Shown piece by piece: positions 6,747-14,658 of a stretch of DNA of 18,968 nucleotides. A program made the translations under genes and the position numbers. The notes under the pieces are model-generated. The model saw only the letters and a list, made by a program, of their open reading frames with translations. It did no database searches and had not been told where the DNA came from. The DNA is from DATNBT01 sp964579765 (lineage in GTDB: Bacteria; Acidobacteriota; Vicinamibacteria; Vicinamibacterales; CAVVIG01), in assembly GCA_964579765.1 (NCBI GenBank), contig CAZOIK010000153.1, forward strand, positions 1-18,968. Direction: 5' to 3'. Position 1 is the stretch's first letter. Each line of letters begins with the position of its first letter.

Positions 6747-8380
6747 TCGCGTTTTCGAAAATCAGCAAACAGTACGGCCGGCAGGTGCTCTTCGTTGACG
6801 CCTCGTTCCAGCTGAACCCCGGCGAGAAGGTCGGCCTGGTCGGCCCGAACGGCTCCGGAAAAACCACCCTGTTCAGGATGATCTCGGGCGAAGAGCAGCC
6901 CGACGACGGCGACGTGTCGGTGCCGAAGCGGCTGACGATCGGCTACTTCCGGCAGGACGTCGAGGAGATGGCGGGCCGCTCGGTGCTCGACGAAGCGATT
7001 GCCGGCAGCGGCCGCCTCGGCGAGCTGCACCACGAGCTCGAGCGGCTGCAGCAGGCGATGTCGGATCCGGACCGCGCGGACGAGATGGAGAAGATCCTCG
7101 CGCGCTTCGGCGACGTCCAGGAGCAGTACGAGCACCTCGGCGGCTACGCGCTCGAAGCGCGCACGCGCGAGATCCTGCACGGCCTCGGCTTCGACGACGA
7201 GCGCATCGACGGCGACGTCGGCGCGCTGTCGGGCGGATGGAAGATGCGCGTGGCGATGGCGCGCGTCCTGCTCGGCCAGCCCGACGTCCTGCTGATGGAC
7301 GAGCCGACGAACCACCTCGACATCGAGTCGATTCTCTGGCTCGAGGCGTTCCTCACGGCGCGAAGCGGCGCGCTGCTCATGACGTCGCACGACCGCGAGT
7401 TCATGAACCGCGTCGTCTCGAAGATCGCCGAGATCGACGGCGGCGAGATCACGACCTACTCGGGCAACTACGACTTCTACGAGCGCGAGCGCGCCGTCCG
7501 CGAGGCCAACCGCGAGGCCGCGTACGCGCGCCAGCAGGCGATGCTCGCCAAGGAGCAGCGCTTCATCGAGCGGTTCGCCGCGCACGCGGCCAAGGCGGCG
7601 CAGGTGCAGAGCCGGGTGAAGGCGCTCGAGAAGATCGAGCGGATCGAGCTGCCGAAGAAACGCCGCGTCGTGCACTTCGAGTTCCGCCAGCCGCCGCGGT
7701 CCGGCGACATCGTCGCGACGTTCGAGCACGTGCGCAAGGCGTACGGCGCGCGCGTCGTCCACGCGGATCTGAGCCTGACGATTCAGCGCGGCGAGCGCTG
7801 GTCGGTCATGGGCCGCAACGGCGCCGGCAAATCGACGCTGCTGAAGATGGTGGCGGGCGCCGTCGTGCCCGACGCGGGCGCCATCACGCTCGGAGCGAGC
7901 CTGCAGCTGGGCTACTTCGCCCAGCAGGCGCTCGATCTGCTCGACGCCGACCTGACGATCGAGGAGCAGCTGCAGAAGGACTTCCCGCACGAGTCGATCG
8001 GCGCGCTGCGCGGCCTGGCCGGCGCGTTCCAGTTCTCGGGCGACGACATCGACAAGAAGATCCGGTCGCTGTCGGGCGGCGAGAAGACGCGCCTGGTGAT
8101 GGCGCGCATGCTGCTCCATCCGCCGAACTTCCTCGTGCTCGACGAGCCGACGAACCATCTGGATCTGGCGACGAAGGAGATGCTGATCGAGTCGCTCGCC
8201 AGCTTCGAGGGCACGATGCTCTTCGTGTCGCACGACCGGGAGTTCCTGCGCGGGTTGAGCAACCGCGTGCTGGAGCTCGGCGGCGAAAGCGGCACCGACG
8301 CGACGCCGCACGCCTATCCCGGGTCGTACGTGGACTACGTCTCGCGCACGGGCCGCGAAGCGCCGGGCGTCCACGCCTGA
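6743..8380 (+). CDS. ABC-F family ATPase (ribosome-associated translation factor type)
   Basis: A 545-residue soluble protein with two ABC ATPase domains and no membrane segments. First domain: Walker A GPNGSGKTT (34-42), signature LSGGWKMRVAMARVLL (from 162) and Walker B VLLMDEPTNHLD. A charged P-site-tRNA-interaction linker follows (AYARQQAMLAKEQRFIERF through KALEKIERIELPKK, about 255-310). Second domain: GRNGAGKST (from 357), LSGGEKTRLVMARMLL (from 443) and FLVLDEPTNHLD. ABC-F proteins act on the ribosome in translation or antibiotic protection; the subfamily (Uup, EttA, YbiT-like) cannot be fixed by eye. The GTG start overlaps the upstream stop as GTGA, so it is probably translationally coupled to a secreted-protein gene, an unexpected partner. 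A 361-bp non-coding region follows. Confidence 0.95.
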   Translation: MIAFSKISKQYGRQVLFVDASFQLNPGEKVGLVGPNGSGKTTLFRMISGEEQPDDGDVSVPKRLTIGYFRQDVEEMAGRSVLDEAIAGSGRLGELHHELERLQQAMSDPDRADEMEKILARFGDVQEQYEHLGGYALEARTREILHGLGFDDERIDGDVGALSGGWKMRVAMARVLLGQPDVLLMDEPTNHLDIESILWLEAFLTARSGALLMTSHDREFMNRVVSKIAEIDGGEITTYSGNYDFYERERAVREANREAAYARQQAMLAKEQRFIERFAAHAAKAAQVQSRVKALEKIERIELPKKRRVVHFEFRQPPRSGDIVATFEHVRKAYGARVVHADLSLTIQRGERWSVMGRNGAGKSTLLKMVAGAVVPDAGAITLGASLQLGYFAQQALDLLDADLTIEEQLQKDFPHESIGALRGLAGAFQFSGDDIDKKIRSLSGGEKTRLVMARMLLHPPNFLVLDEPTNHLDLATKEMLIESLASFEGTMLFVSHDREFLRGLSNRVLELGGESGTDATPHAYPGSYVDYVSRTGREAPGVHA

Positions 8381-8415
8381 AGAAGCGCTAAAGACGCCAC
8401 CATCAAATTCGTCCA

Positions 8416-8450
8416 GAGATCTGGCGACTCTGACAATTGTGTCAGATCTC
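8416..8450. promoter_or_regulatory. Overlapping inverted repeats; includes TCTGACA-N4-TGTCAGA palindrome
   Basis: The inner palindrome has arms TCTGACA (8429-8435) and TGTCAGA (8440-8446) around ATTG. An outer repeat pairs GAGATCTG (8416-8423) with CAGATCTC (8443-8450), sharing CAGA with the inner right arm, so the two pairings exclude each other. A further small palindrome, CCAGA-GA-TCTGG, spans 8413-8424. This could be an operator for a dimeric regulator, or alternative RNA folds at the end of the ABC-F transcript. Confidence 0.5.
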
Positions 8451-8553
8451 GCGCCGAAAGCCGCGCTTCTGTGCGCCGCCCTCGTCGATCCCGACATCAA
8501 TGGGGCATTCGGCCAGTACTGATTTGCCACATGAATGTCGTGCTTAACCGTAT

Positions 8554-8575
8554 CGTTCGACAAAAGTGTCGAACG
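8554..8575. promoter_or_regulatory. 9-bp-arm palindrome with GACA-N4-TGTC core, candidate operator
   Basis: Arms CGTTCGACA and TGTCGAACG are exact reverse complements around AAAG. The core GACA-N4-TGTC is the same as in the palindrome at 8429-8446, and the two centres are 127 bp apart. The symmetric 4-bp-spaced design suits a homodimeric helix-turn-helix regulator. As RNA it would be a strong hairpin, but no T-run follows directly. Confidence 0.5.
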
Positions 8576-8712
8576 TAGATCCCGCGCCTTCGCGTTTTTC
8601 CTAAGAAACTTTGCATCGCCGTCACACCCGAGGTGGATTCGGGTTTGCACTTCGACCGTGCGCATCACGTTTCATCGCGTGCGCCCCGTTCGGGCCCACG
8701 TCATTCATGACT

Positions 8713-8729
8713 TGGCGCTTCGGGCGCCA
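8713..8729 (+). other. Leader hairpin with TTCGG loop just upstream of the porin ribosome-binding site
   Basis: TGGCGC and GCGCCA pair around TTCGG, a stable UUCG-type loop. The hairpin ends one base before the GAAGGG (8730-8735) that acts as Shine-Dalgarno for the ATG at 8742. It may affect translation or protect the mRNA end. Confidence 0.4.
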
Positions 8730-8741
8730 GAAGGGATGCCC

Positions 8742-9827
8742 ATGCTCAGAGGTTCCTCGCTCGCCGTGTCGGCGGGCCTGTTTTGTTGCTCGGCCGGCGC
8801 GGCCTTCGCGCAGACACCGTCGGTGACCGTCGGGGCCGGCGTGCGGACCAGCTATGTCCGCACCGACACGGACGGCGCCGCGTCCACCGACCAGCTCCCG
8901 GTGGACAGCGTCCGCTTGTACGTCAACGGGACGGCGGCGCCGAAGATCACTTACATGTTCAACACCGAGTACGACGGCGGCGGCAACCACGTGGACGTGC
9001 TCGACGCCGCCGCGCAGGTCTCGCTGTCGAAGCACGTGAACTTCTGGGCCGGCCGCTTCCTGCCGCCGAGCGACCGCGCCAACCTGTACGGCCCGTACTA
9101 CGCCAACGAGTGGGCCGTGTACACCGACGGCGTGCAGGACGGCTATCCGTTCATCTTCCAGGGCCGCGACAACGGCTTCATGTACTGGGGGCAGTTCGAC
9201 AAGGTGAAGGTGTCGGGCGGCGTGTTCGACGGCAAGACGGCGACCGGCAATCCGACCGTCCTCAGCGCCGGCCGCGTGCAGGTGGACTTCTGGGATCCGG
9301 AAGACGGCTATTACCTGAACGGCACCTACTACGGCAAGAAGAACCTGCTCGCGCTCGGTGTTGCCGGGCAGGTGCAGAGCGCGAACGACCAGCTGCAGAA
9401 CGTCCCGGTGTCGTTGACGCAGGGGCACAACACGGCGTGGTCCGCGGACTTCCTGCTCGAACGGAAAGTCCTCAACGGCGGCGCGTTCACGATCGAGAGC
9501 GAGTACGCCGACTACAACCAGCTCGGCGGCTACAACGCGCGCTACCTGCGCGACCAGGGCGGCTACGGCCTCGCGAGCCTGCTCTTTCCGCCGGTGATGG
9601 GCATGACCGGCAACTTCCAGATCCTGGGCAAGTTCGCCGGCGCGCAGTTCACCAAGGGCCTCACGCCGCTCGACCAGGACTACACGCAGAAGACGACGGA
9701 GTTCAACTTCAACTACGTCATCAAGGACTTCAACGCGCGCGTGATGCTCTTCTTCAAGAACACCAACTACAACGCCATCCTGCCCAACAACCGGCAGTAC
9801 GGCGTCGGCCTGCAGCTGCAGATCTGA
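8742..9827 (+). CDS. Outer-membrane porin, first gene of the urt operon
   Basis: A 361-residue exported protein with signal peptide MLRGSSLAVSAGLFCCSAGAAFA, then a beta-barrel-like body with alternating strands rich in Tyr, Gly and Asn: VGAGVRTSYVRT, SVRLYVNGTAAPKITYMFNTEYDGG, KHVNFWAGRFLPPSDRANLYG, GFMYWGQFDKVKVSGGVFDGK and a C-terminal FNARVMLFFKNTNYNAILP....YGVGLQLQI that ends in a hydrophobic residue, as outer-membrane barrels do. The pattern resembles phosphate-selective-porin-like (OprP/O) and FmdC-type porins. It lies 36 bp before urtA, so it likely admits the urea-type solute. The ATG at 8742 has GAAGGG 6 nt upstream; an in-frame ATG at 8736 overlaps that signal and is less likely. 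Confidence 0.85.
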   Translation: MLRGSSLAVSAGLFCCSAGAAFAQTPSVTVGAGVRTSYVRTDTDGAASTDQLPVDSVRLYVNGTAAPKITYMFNTEYDGGGNHVDVLDAAAQVSLSKHVNFWAGRFLPPSDRANLYGPYYANEWAVYTDGVQDGYPFIFQGRDNGFMYWGQFDKVKVSGGVFDGKTATGNPTVLSAGRVQVDFWDPEDGYYLNGTYYGKKNLLALGVAGQVQSANDQLQNVPVSLTQGHNTAWSADFLLERKVLNGGAFTIESEYADYNQLGGYNARYLRDQGGYGLASLLFPPVMGMTGNFQILGKFAGAQFTKGLTPLDQDYTQKTTEFNFNYVIKDFNARVMLFFKNTNYNAILPNNRQYGVGLQLQI

Positions 9828-9848
9828 GCGATCGCTGTCCCTTGTTTT

Positions 9849-9854
9849 AGGAGG
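9849..9854 (+). promoter_or_regulatory. Strong Shine-Dalgarno (AGGAGG) for urtA
   Basis: The consensus AGGAGG sits 9 nt before the urtA ATG. It is the strongest ribosome-binding site in the urt operon, in line with the need for more binding protein than membrane parts; urtB has no clear site. Confidence 0.7.
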
Positions 9855-9863
9855 AGTCGAACC

Positions 9864-11150
9864 ATGTTCCGAAACAAACTGCTTCTCGCCGCCGGCGTCA
9901 TGGCGGCCGGCCTGGCGTGCTCGACCCAGGCGTTCGCGCAGGGCACCATCAAGGTCGGGATCCTGCACTCTCTTTCCGGCACGATGGCCATCAGCGAGAC
10001 GACGCTGAAGGACACGGTCCTGATGATGATCGACGAGCAGAACAAGAAAGGCGGCCTGCTCGGCAAGAAGCTCGAACCGGTGGTCGTGGATCCGGCGTCG
10101 GACTGGCCGCTCTTCGCCGAGAAGGCGCGCGAGCTGCTCGAGAAGGACAAGGTCGCCGTCGTCTTCGGCTGCTGGACGTCGGTGTCGCGCAAGTCGGTGC
10201 TGCCGGTGTTCGAGAAGGACAACGGCCTGCTGTTCTACCCGGTGCAGTACGAAGGCGAGGAGTCGTCGAAGAACGTCATCTACACGGGCGCCGCGCCGAA
10301 TCAGCAGGCGATCCCGGCCGTGGACTACCTGATGAAGGAAGTCGGCGTGAAGCGGTGGGTGCTCGAGGGCACCGACTACGTCTACCCGCGCACGACGAAC
10401 AAGATCCTCGAGGCGTACCTCAAGTCGAAGGGCGTCGCCGACGCGGACATCTCGATCAACTACACGCCGTTCGGCTTCTCCGACTGGCAGACGCGCGTGG
10501 CGGCGATCAAGCGCTTCGGCTCGGCCGGCAAGAAGACGGCCGTCGTCTCGACGATCAACGGCGACGCCAACGTCCCGTTCTACAAGGAGCTGGGCAACCA
10601 GAAGATCTCGGCCGAGGACATCCCGGTCGTGGCCTTCTCGGTCGGCGAGGAGGAGTTGTCGGGTCTCGACACCAAGCCGCTCGTCGGCCACCTCGCGGCC
10701 TGGAACTACTTCGAGAGCATCAAGACGCCGGCGAACACGGCGTTCATCAACCAGTGGCACGCCTTCATCAAGAACCCGAAGCGGACGACCAACGACCCGA
10801 TGGAAGCGCACTACATCGGCTTCAACCTCTGGGTGAAGGCGGTGCAGAAGGCCGGCACGACCGACGTCAACAAGGTCATCGCCGCGCTGCCCGGCCTCGA
10901 GACGCCGAACCTCACGGGCGGCATCGCCAAGGTGCTGCCGAACCACCACATCACCAAGCCGGTGTACATTGGTGAGGTCCGCGCGGACGGCCAGTTCGAC
11001 GTCGTGAACAAGAGCAACGGCACGGTGCCTGGCGACGCGTGGTCGGACTACCTGCCGGGCAGCAAGGACATCGAAGCGGACTGGGTGACGTTGAAGTGCG
11101 GAAACTACAACAAGAAGACGAAGGTCTGCTCGGGTCAGAACTACAAGTAA
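9864..11150 (+). CDS. urtA: Urea-type ABC transporter substrate-binding protein UrtA
   Basis: A 428-residue periplasmic binding protein of the branched-chain amino acid/amide type (type I fold), with signal peptide MFRNKLLLAAGVMAAGLACS and cleavage near AFAQ. Typical UrtA blocks are present: IKVGILHSLSGTMAISE (near residue 30), VVDPASDWPLFAEKARELL (near 74), VVFGCWTSVSRKSVLPVFE, LLFYPVQYEGEESSKNVIYTG and APNQQAIPAVDYL, and GTDYVYPRTTN. Length matches the family. It would bind urea or a short-chain amide and hand it to UrtBC. First of five tightly packed urt genes and 36 bp after the porin; a consensus AGGAGG precedes it. Confidence 0.95.
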   Translation: MFRNKLLLAAGVMAAGLACSTQAFAQGTIKVGILHSLSGTMAISETTLKDTVLMMIDEQNKKGGLLGKKLEPVVVDPASDWPLFAEKARELLEKDKVAVVFGCWTSVSRKSVLPVFEKDNGLLFYPVQYEGEESSKNVIYTGAAPNQQAIPAVDYLMKEVGVKRWVLEGTDYVYPRTTNKILEAYLKSKGVADADISINYTPFGFSDWQTRVAAIKRFGSAGKKTAVVSTINGDANVPFYKELGNQKISAEDIPVVAFSVGEEELSGLDTKPLVGHLAAWNYFESIKTPANTAFINQWHAFIKNPKRTTNDPMEAHYIGFNLWVKAVQKAGTTDVNKVIAALPGLETPNLTGGIAKVLPNHHITKPVYIGEVRADGQFDVVNKSNGTVPGDAWSDYLPGSKDIEADWVTLKCGNYNKKTKVCSGQNYK

Positions 11151-11158
11151 GCCGCCGT

Positions 11159-12799
11159 GTGGCGCGCGGGCAGTGGCTGTGGCCGCTGCTCGCCGTCCTG
11201 TTCCTCGCTTCGCCGGCGTTCGCGCAGTCGTCCAACGAGGCGTTTCTCGCCAAGGTGGGAGAGCTGCGCGACGCCACGTACGCCGACAAGGCGAAAATCG
11301 TCGATCAGCTGAGCGACAGCGGCCATCCGAGCACGCGTGCCGTCCTCACCGCGCTCCTCGAAGACCGGCTTTTCTACCGCACCGCCGACCAGCGCGTCTT
11401 CATCGTCAAATCCAACGACGACAGCCTGACGACGCTCGCGCTGGTCGATCCCGTCACCCTCAAAGACGCGGGATCCGCGTCGCGCGACGACCTGACGCGC
11501 ATCGGCACCAACAACGGCCTGCGCCGCGCGATCCGGATCTCGGTCGCGCGCTTCGGCCTCTCGAGCCCCGACGCGGGCGTGCGGCTCGCCGCCGTGCAGG
11601 AGATGGAGAAGTCGCTCGACGACGAGACGATCGCGCTGCTGCAAAAGCGCGCGGCCGTCGAGACCAACCGGGGCGTCAAGGGCGAAATCGCCACCGCGCT
11701 CGCGCTGACGGCGCTCGACGGCACCGACCGTCAGGCGCGGCTCGCGGCCGTCGCGGAGCTCGCGGGACGGCCGCGCCAGCAGGTCCGCAATCGTCTCGCC
11801 GCGCTCGTCGAGAAGAACGCCGACGGGAGCTTCGTCGAGCCGGACGCGGCGGTCCGTGACGCCGCGACGCAGGCCCTCGCGCGCATCGATCGCACGCTGG
11901 CGATGTACGGCGGCGTCGAGACGATGTTCTTCGGCCTCAGCCTCGGGTCGGTGCTCGTGCTCGTCTCCATCGGCCTCGCGATCACGTTCGGCGTGATGGG
12001 CGTCATCAACATGGCGCACGGCGAGCTGATGATGCTCGGCGCCTACACGACGTACGTCGTGCAGCTGCTCATGCCGCAGCACATCGGGGCGTCGATCGTG
12101 GTGGCGATTCCGGCGGCGTTCGTCGTCGCCGGCGCGGCGGGCGTGATCCTCGAGCGCAGCATCATCCGCTTTCTCTATACGCGCCCGCTCGAGACGCTGC
12201 TCGCGACCTTCGGCGTCAGCCTGGCGCTGCAGCAGATGGTGCGCTCGATCTTCAGCGCGAACAACCGCGACGTCGAGACGCCACAGTGGCTGAGCGGCAC
12301 GCTGCAGGTCAACGACGCGCTTGCGATCACGTACAACCGGCTCTACATCGTCATCTTCACGGTCATCGTGTTCGCGGTGCTCCTCGTCGTCCTGAAGCGG
12401 ACGCGGATCGGCCTGCAGATCCGCGCCGTCGCGCAGAACCGCGCGATGGCGAAAGCGATGGGCGTGCGCAGCGAATGGGTGGACGCGATGACGTTCGGCC
12501 TCGGCTCCGGCATCGCCGGCGTGGCGGGCGTCGCGCTCAGCCAGCTCACCAACGTCGGCCCGAACCTCGGCCAGTCCTACATCATCGACGCGTTCATGGT
12601 CGTCGTCTTCGGCGGCGTCGGGAACCTCTGGGGCACGTTCATCGGCGGCATGTCGATGGGCATCGTCAACAAGCTGCTCGAGCCGTACTCGGGCGCCGTG
12701 CTCGGCAAGATTCTCGTGCTCGTGGCGCTGATCGTCTTCATCCAGGGCCGTCCGCGCGGGCTGTTCCCGCAGACCGGCCGCGCGGCGGAGAGCCAGTAG
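11159..12799 (+). CDS. urtB: Urea-type ABC transporter permease UrtB with N-terminal periplasmic domain
   Basis: A 546-residue membrane protein. Residues 1-23 are a signal peptide (MARGQWLWPLLAVLFLASPAFAQ when the GTG is read as Met). About 220 residues of helical, HEAT-like exported domain follow (VRLAAVQEMEKSL, IATALALTALDG, VRDAATQALARI), then the LivH-type permease from about residue 249 (GVETMFFGLSLGSVLVLVSIG), including GVMGVINMAHGELMMLGAY and VGNLWGTFIGGMSMG. The extended N-terminus is seen in many bacterial UrtB proteins. The GTG at 11159, 8 bp after the urtA stop, is chosen because it begins the signal peptide; no Shine-Dalgarno is clear. Its stop overlaps the urtC start by one base. 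Confidence 0.93.
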   Translation: MARGQWLWPLLAVLFLASPAFAQSSNEAFLAKVGELRDATYADKAKIVDQLSDSGHPSTRAVLTALLEDRLFYRTADQRVFIVKSNDDSLTTLALVDPVTLKDAGSASRDDLTRIGTNNGLRRAIRISVARFGLSSPDAGVRLAAVQEMEKSLDDETIALLQKRAAVETNRGVKGEIATALALTALDGTDRQARLAAVAELAGRPRQQVRNRLAALVEKNADGSFVEPDAAVRDAATQALARIDRTLAMYGGVETMFFGLSLGSVLVLVSIGLAITFGVMGVINMAHGELMMLGAYTTYVVQLLMPQHIGASIVVAIPAAFVVAGAAGVILERSIIRFLYTRPLETLLATFGVSLALQQMVRSIFSANNRDVETPQWLSGTLQVNDALAITYNRLYIVIFTVIVFAVLLVVLKRTRIGLQIRAVAQNRAMAKAMGVRSEWVDAMTFGLGSGIAGVAGVALSQLTNVGPNLGQSYIIDAFMVVVFGGVGNLWGTFIGGMSMGIVNKLLEPYSGAVLGKILVLVALIVFIQGRPRGLFPQTGRAAESQ

Positions 12800-13896
12800 T
12801 GGCGGACATCCGAAAGATGCTGTCGAGCGGGGACAACCCGGGCGGCACGACGCTCCTCGGCCTGCTCGGCGCGGCGGCGATCGCGGTCCCGATTCTCAAC
12901 CTGCTCGTGCCGGCGTCGTCGCCGCTGCACGTCTCGACGTACTTGCTGACGCTCGTCGGCAAGTACCTCTGCTACGCGATGCTGGCGCTCGCCGTGGACC
13001 TCATCTGGGGCTACTGCGGCATCATGAGCCTCGGCCACGCGGTGTTCTTCGCGCTCGGCGGCTACGCGATGGGGATGTACCTCATGCGCCAGATCGGCCC
13101 GCGCGGCGTGTACGGCGACCCGGTCCTGCCGGACTTCATGGTGTTCCTCAACTGGCACAAGCTGCCGTGGTTCTGGTACGGCTTCAACCACTTCGGCTTC
13201 GCCATGCTGATGGTGCTCGTCGTGCCGGCGCTGCTCGCGCTCGTGTTCGGCTGGCTGGCGTTCCGCTCGCGCGTCACGGGCGTCTACCTGGCGATCATCA
13301 CGCAGGCGCTCAGCTACGCGATGATGCTGGCGTTCTTCCGCAACGACATGGGCTTTGGCGGCAACAACGGCTTCACCGACTTCAAAGACATCCTCGGCTT
13401 CGACCTGCACCGCGACGGCACGCGCGTCGTGCTGTTCGTCGTCACCGCGGTGATGCTCGGGGCGGCGTACGTCGCCTGCAGCGCCATTACGCGGTCGCGC
13501 GCGGGCCGCGTCATCCGCGCCATCCGCGACGCGGAAAGCCGCGTGCGGTTCCTCGGCTACTCGGTCGAGTCGTACAAGCTCTGGGTCTTCGTCTTCTCGG
13601 CGGTCGTCGCCGGCATCGCCGGGGCGCTCTACGTCCCGCAGGTCGGCATCATCAACCCGAGCGAGTTCGACCCCATCAACTCGATCGAGATCGTCATCTG
13701 GGTCGCGGTCGGCGGACGCGGCACGCTCGTCGGCGCCGTCGCGGGCGCCATCCTCGTCAACTACGCGAAGACGTTCTTCACCGGCGCGCTCCCGGAAGTC
13801 TGGCTCTACGCGCTCGGATCGCTCTTCGTCCTCGTCACGCTGTTCCTGCCTCGCGGTCTGATGGGCCTGGTGCCGCGCACGAGCGAGACGCAATGA
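12799..13896 (+). CDS. urtC: Urea-type ABC transporter permease UrtC
   Basis: A 365-residue LivM-type permease with multiple transmembrane helices. Typical motifs are LALAVDLIWGYCGIMSLGHAVFFALGGYAMGMY (near residue 65), LNWHKLPWFWYGF (near 117), AIITQALSYAMMLAFFRNDMGFGGNNGFT, RAIRDAESRVRFLGY, and the C-terminal IWVAVGGRGTLVGAVAGAILVNYAKT with VTLFLPRGLMGL. It pairs with UrtB to form the channel. The GTG start shares its first base with the urtB stop (TAGTG), and the stop overlaps the urtD start as ATGA, so translation is coupled at both ends. Confidence 0.95.
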   Translation: MADIRKMLSSGDNPGGTTLLGLLGAAAIAVPILNLLVPASSPLHVSTYLLTLVGKYLCYAMLALAVDLIWGYCGIMSLGHAVFFALGGYAMGMYLMRQIGPRGVYGDPVLPDFMVFLNWHKLPWFWYGFNHFGFAMLMVLVVPALLALVFGWLAFRSRVTGVYLAIITQALSYAMMLAFFRNDMGFGGNNGFTDFKDILGFDLHRDGTRVVLFVVTAVMLGAAYVACSAITRSRAGRVIRAIRDAESRVRFLGYSVESYKLWVFVFSAVVAGIAGALYVPQVGIINPSEFDPINSIEIVIWVAVGGRGTLVGAVAGAILVNYAKTFFTGALPEVWLYALGSLFVLVTLFLPRGLMGLVPRTSETQ

Positions 13897-14657
13897 TCGC
13901 GGCGACGCCTCCCGAGCTGCTGCGCGGGACGATCCTCGACGTGCGGGATCTCACCGTCAGCTTCGACGGCTTCAAGGCCCTCAACGCGCTGACGCTCTCG
14001 GTCGAGGCCGGCGAGCTCCGCTGCATCATCGGGCCCAACGGCGCCGGCAAGACGACGATGATGGACGTCATCACGGGGAAGACGCGTCCCGATCACGGCT
14101 CCGCGCGGTTCGGCGACATCGACCTGCTCGGGCTCTCCGAGCCCGAGATCGCGCAGGCCGGCATCGGTCGCAAGTTCCAGAAGCCGACGGTCTTCGAACG
14201 GCTCACCGTGTTCGAAAACCTGGAGCTGTCGCTCTGGGGCGACAAGCGGTTTCTCACGTCGCTCTTCGCGCGCCTGACGTCGTCCGATCGCGCGCACATC
14301 GACGACATCCTCGACGTCATCGGCCTCAGCGATCAGCGCCGGATGATCGCCGGCGCGCTGTCGCACGGCCAGAAGCAGTGGCTCGAAATCGGCATGCTCC
14401 TGATGCAGGAGCCGGATCTGCTGCTCGTGGACGAACCGGTCGCCGGCATGACGCCTCAGGAAACGGAGCGCACGGCGCAGCTGCTGCTGTCGCTCATGGC
14501 CGAGCACACGGTCGTCGTCGTCGAGCACGACATGGAGTTCGTGCGATCGATCGCGCGGCGCGTCACCGTGCTGCACGAAGGACGCGTCCTCGCCGAGGGC
14601 AGCATGGACGAGGTGCAGTCCGATCCACGCGTCATCGAGGTCTACCTCGGGGAGTAA
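13893..14657 (+). CDS. urtD: Urea-type ABC transporter ATP-binding protein UrtD
   Basis: A 254-residue ATPase of the LivG type. Walker A is GPNGAGKTT (residues 47-55), the Q-loop lies in GIGRKFQKPTVFERLTVFENL, the signature is the variant ALSHGQKQWLEIG rather than LSGGQ (normal for UrtD), Walker B is LLLVDEPVAGM, and the H-loop is VVVVEHDMEFV. It works with UrtE as the ATPase heterodimer on the cytoplasmic face of UrtBC. The ATG overlaps the urtC stop by 4 nt. Confidence 0.95.
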   Translation: MIAATPPELLRGTILDVRDLTVSFDGFKALNALTLSVEAGELRCIIGPNGAGKTTMMDVITGKTRPDHGSARFGDIDLLGLSEPEIAQAGIGRKFQKPTVFERLTVFENLELSLWGDKRFLTSLFARLTSSDRAHIDDILDVIGLSDQRRMIAGALSHGQKQWLEIGMLLMQEPDLLLVDEPVAGMTPQETERTAQLLLSLMAEHTVVVVEHDMEFVRSIARRVTVLHEGRVLAEGSMDEVQSDPRVIEVYLGE

Positions 14658-14658
14658 C

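Larger units (their letters stand above)
8381..8741. other. 361-bp intergenic region: palindrome-rich regulatory region and probable structured 5' leader of the porin-urt operon
   Basis: No credible gene is seen here. The left half holds overlapping inverted repeats (8413-8450) and the right-centre a 9-bp-arm palindrome (8554-8575). A weak hairpin with a T5 run lies at 8583-8599 (stem only 4 bp), which might end ABC-F transcripts. The last 90 bp can form three small hairpins (8660-8684, arms GCGCA/TGCGC; 8685-8694, CCCG/CGGG; 8713-8729). Base composition is more AT-rich than the flanking genes. No convincing sigma-54 site or known riboswitch is visible, and the promoter cannot be placed. Confidence 0.7.

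Noticed and set aside
8583..8599. Intrinsic terminator after ABC-F
   Set aside because: The stem is only 4 bp before a T5 run and lies about 200 bp from the stop, so it is mentioned only inside the intergenic entry.
6509..8668. Long open frame on the minus strand opposite the ABC-F gene
   Set aside because: It is a high-GC shadow: the Arg/Ala/Val/Leu/His-rich translation has no fold pattern and mirrors the third-base bias of the ABC-F gene.
8381..8741. Sigma-54 promoter for the urt operon
   Set aside because: No TGGCAC-N5-TTGC arrangement was found on the plus strand; TGGC-like words occur without the partner element.
9827..9836. AGCGATCGCT palindrome after the porin stop (contains the HIP1 octamer)
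   Set aside because: A single copy of a short GC-rich palindrome is expected by chance and this is not a cyanobacterial context.
8622..10949. Long open frame on the minus strand opposite porin and urtA
   Set aside because: Same cause: low-complexity, no motif, and complete overlap with two well-supported genes.
11159..11900. Fusion or misassembly at the UrtB N-terminus
   Set aside because: An exported N-terminal domain of this size is common in UrtB proteins, and the frame is continuous.
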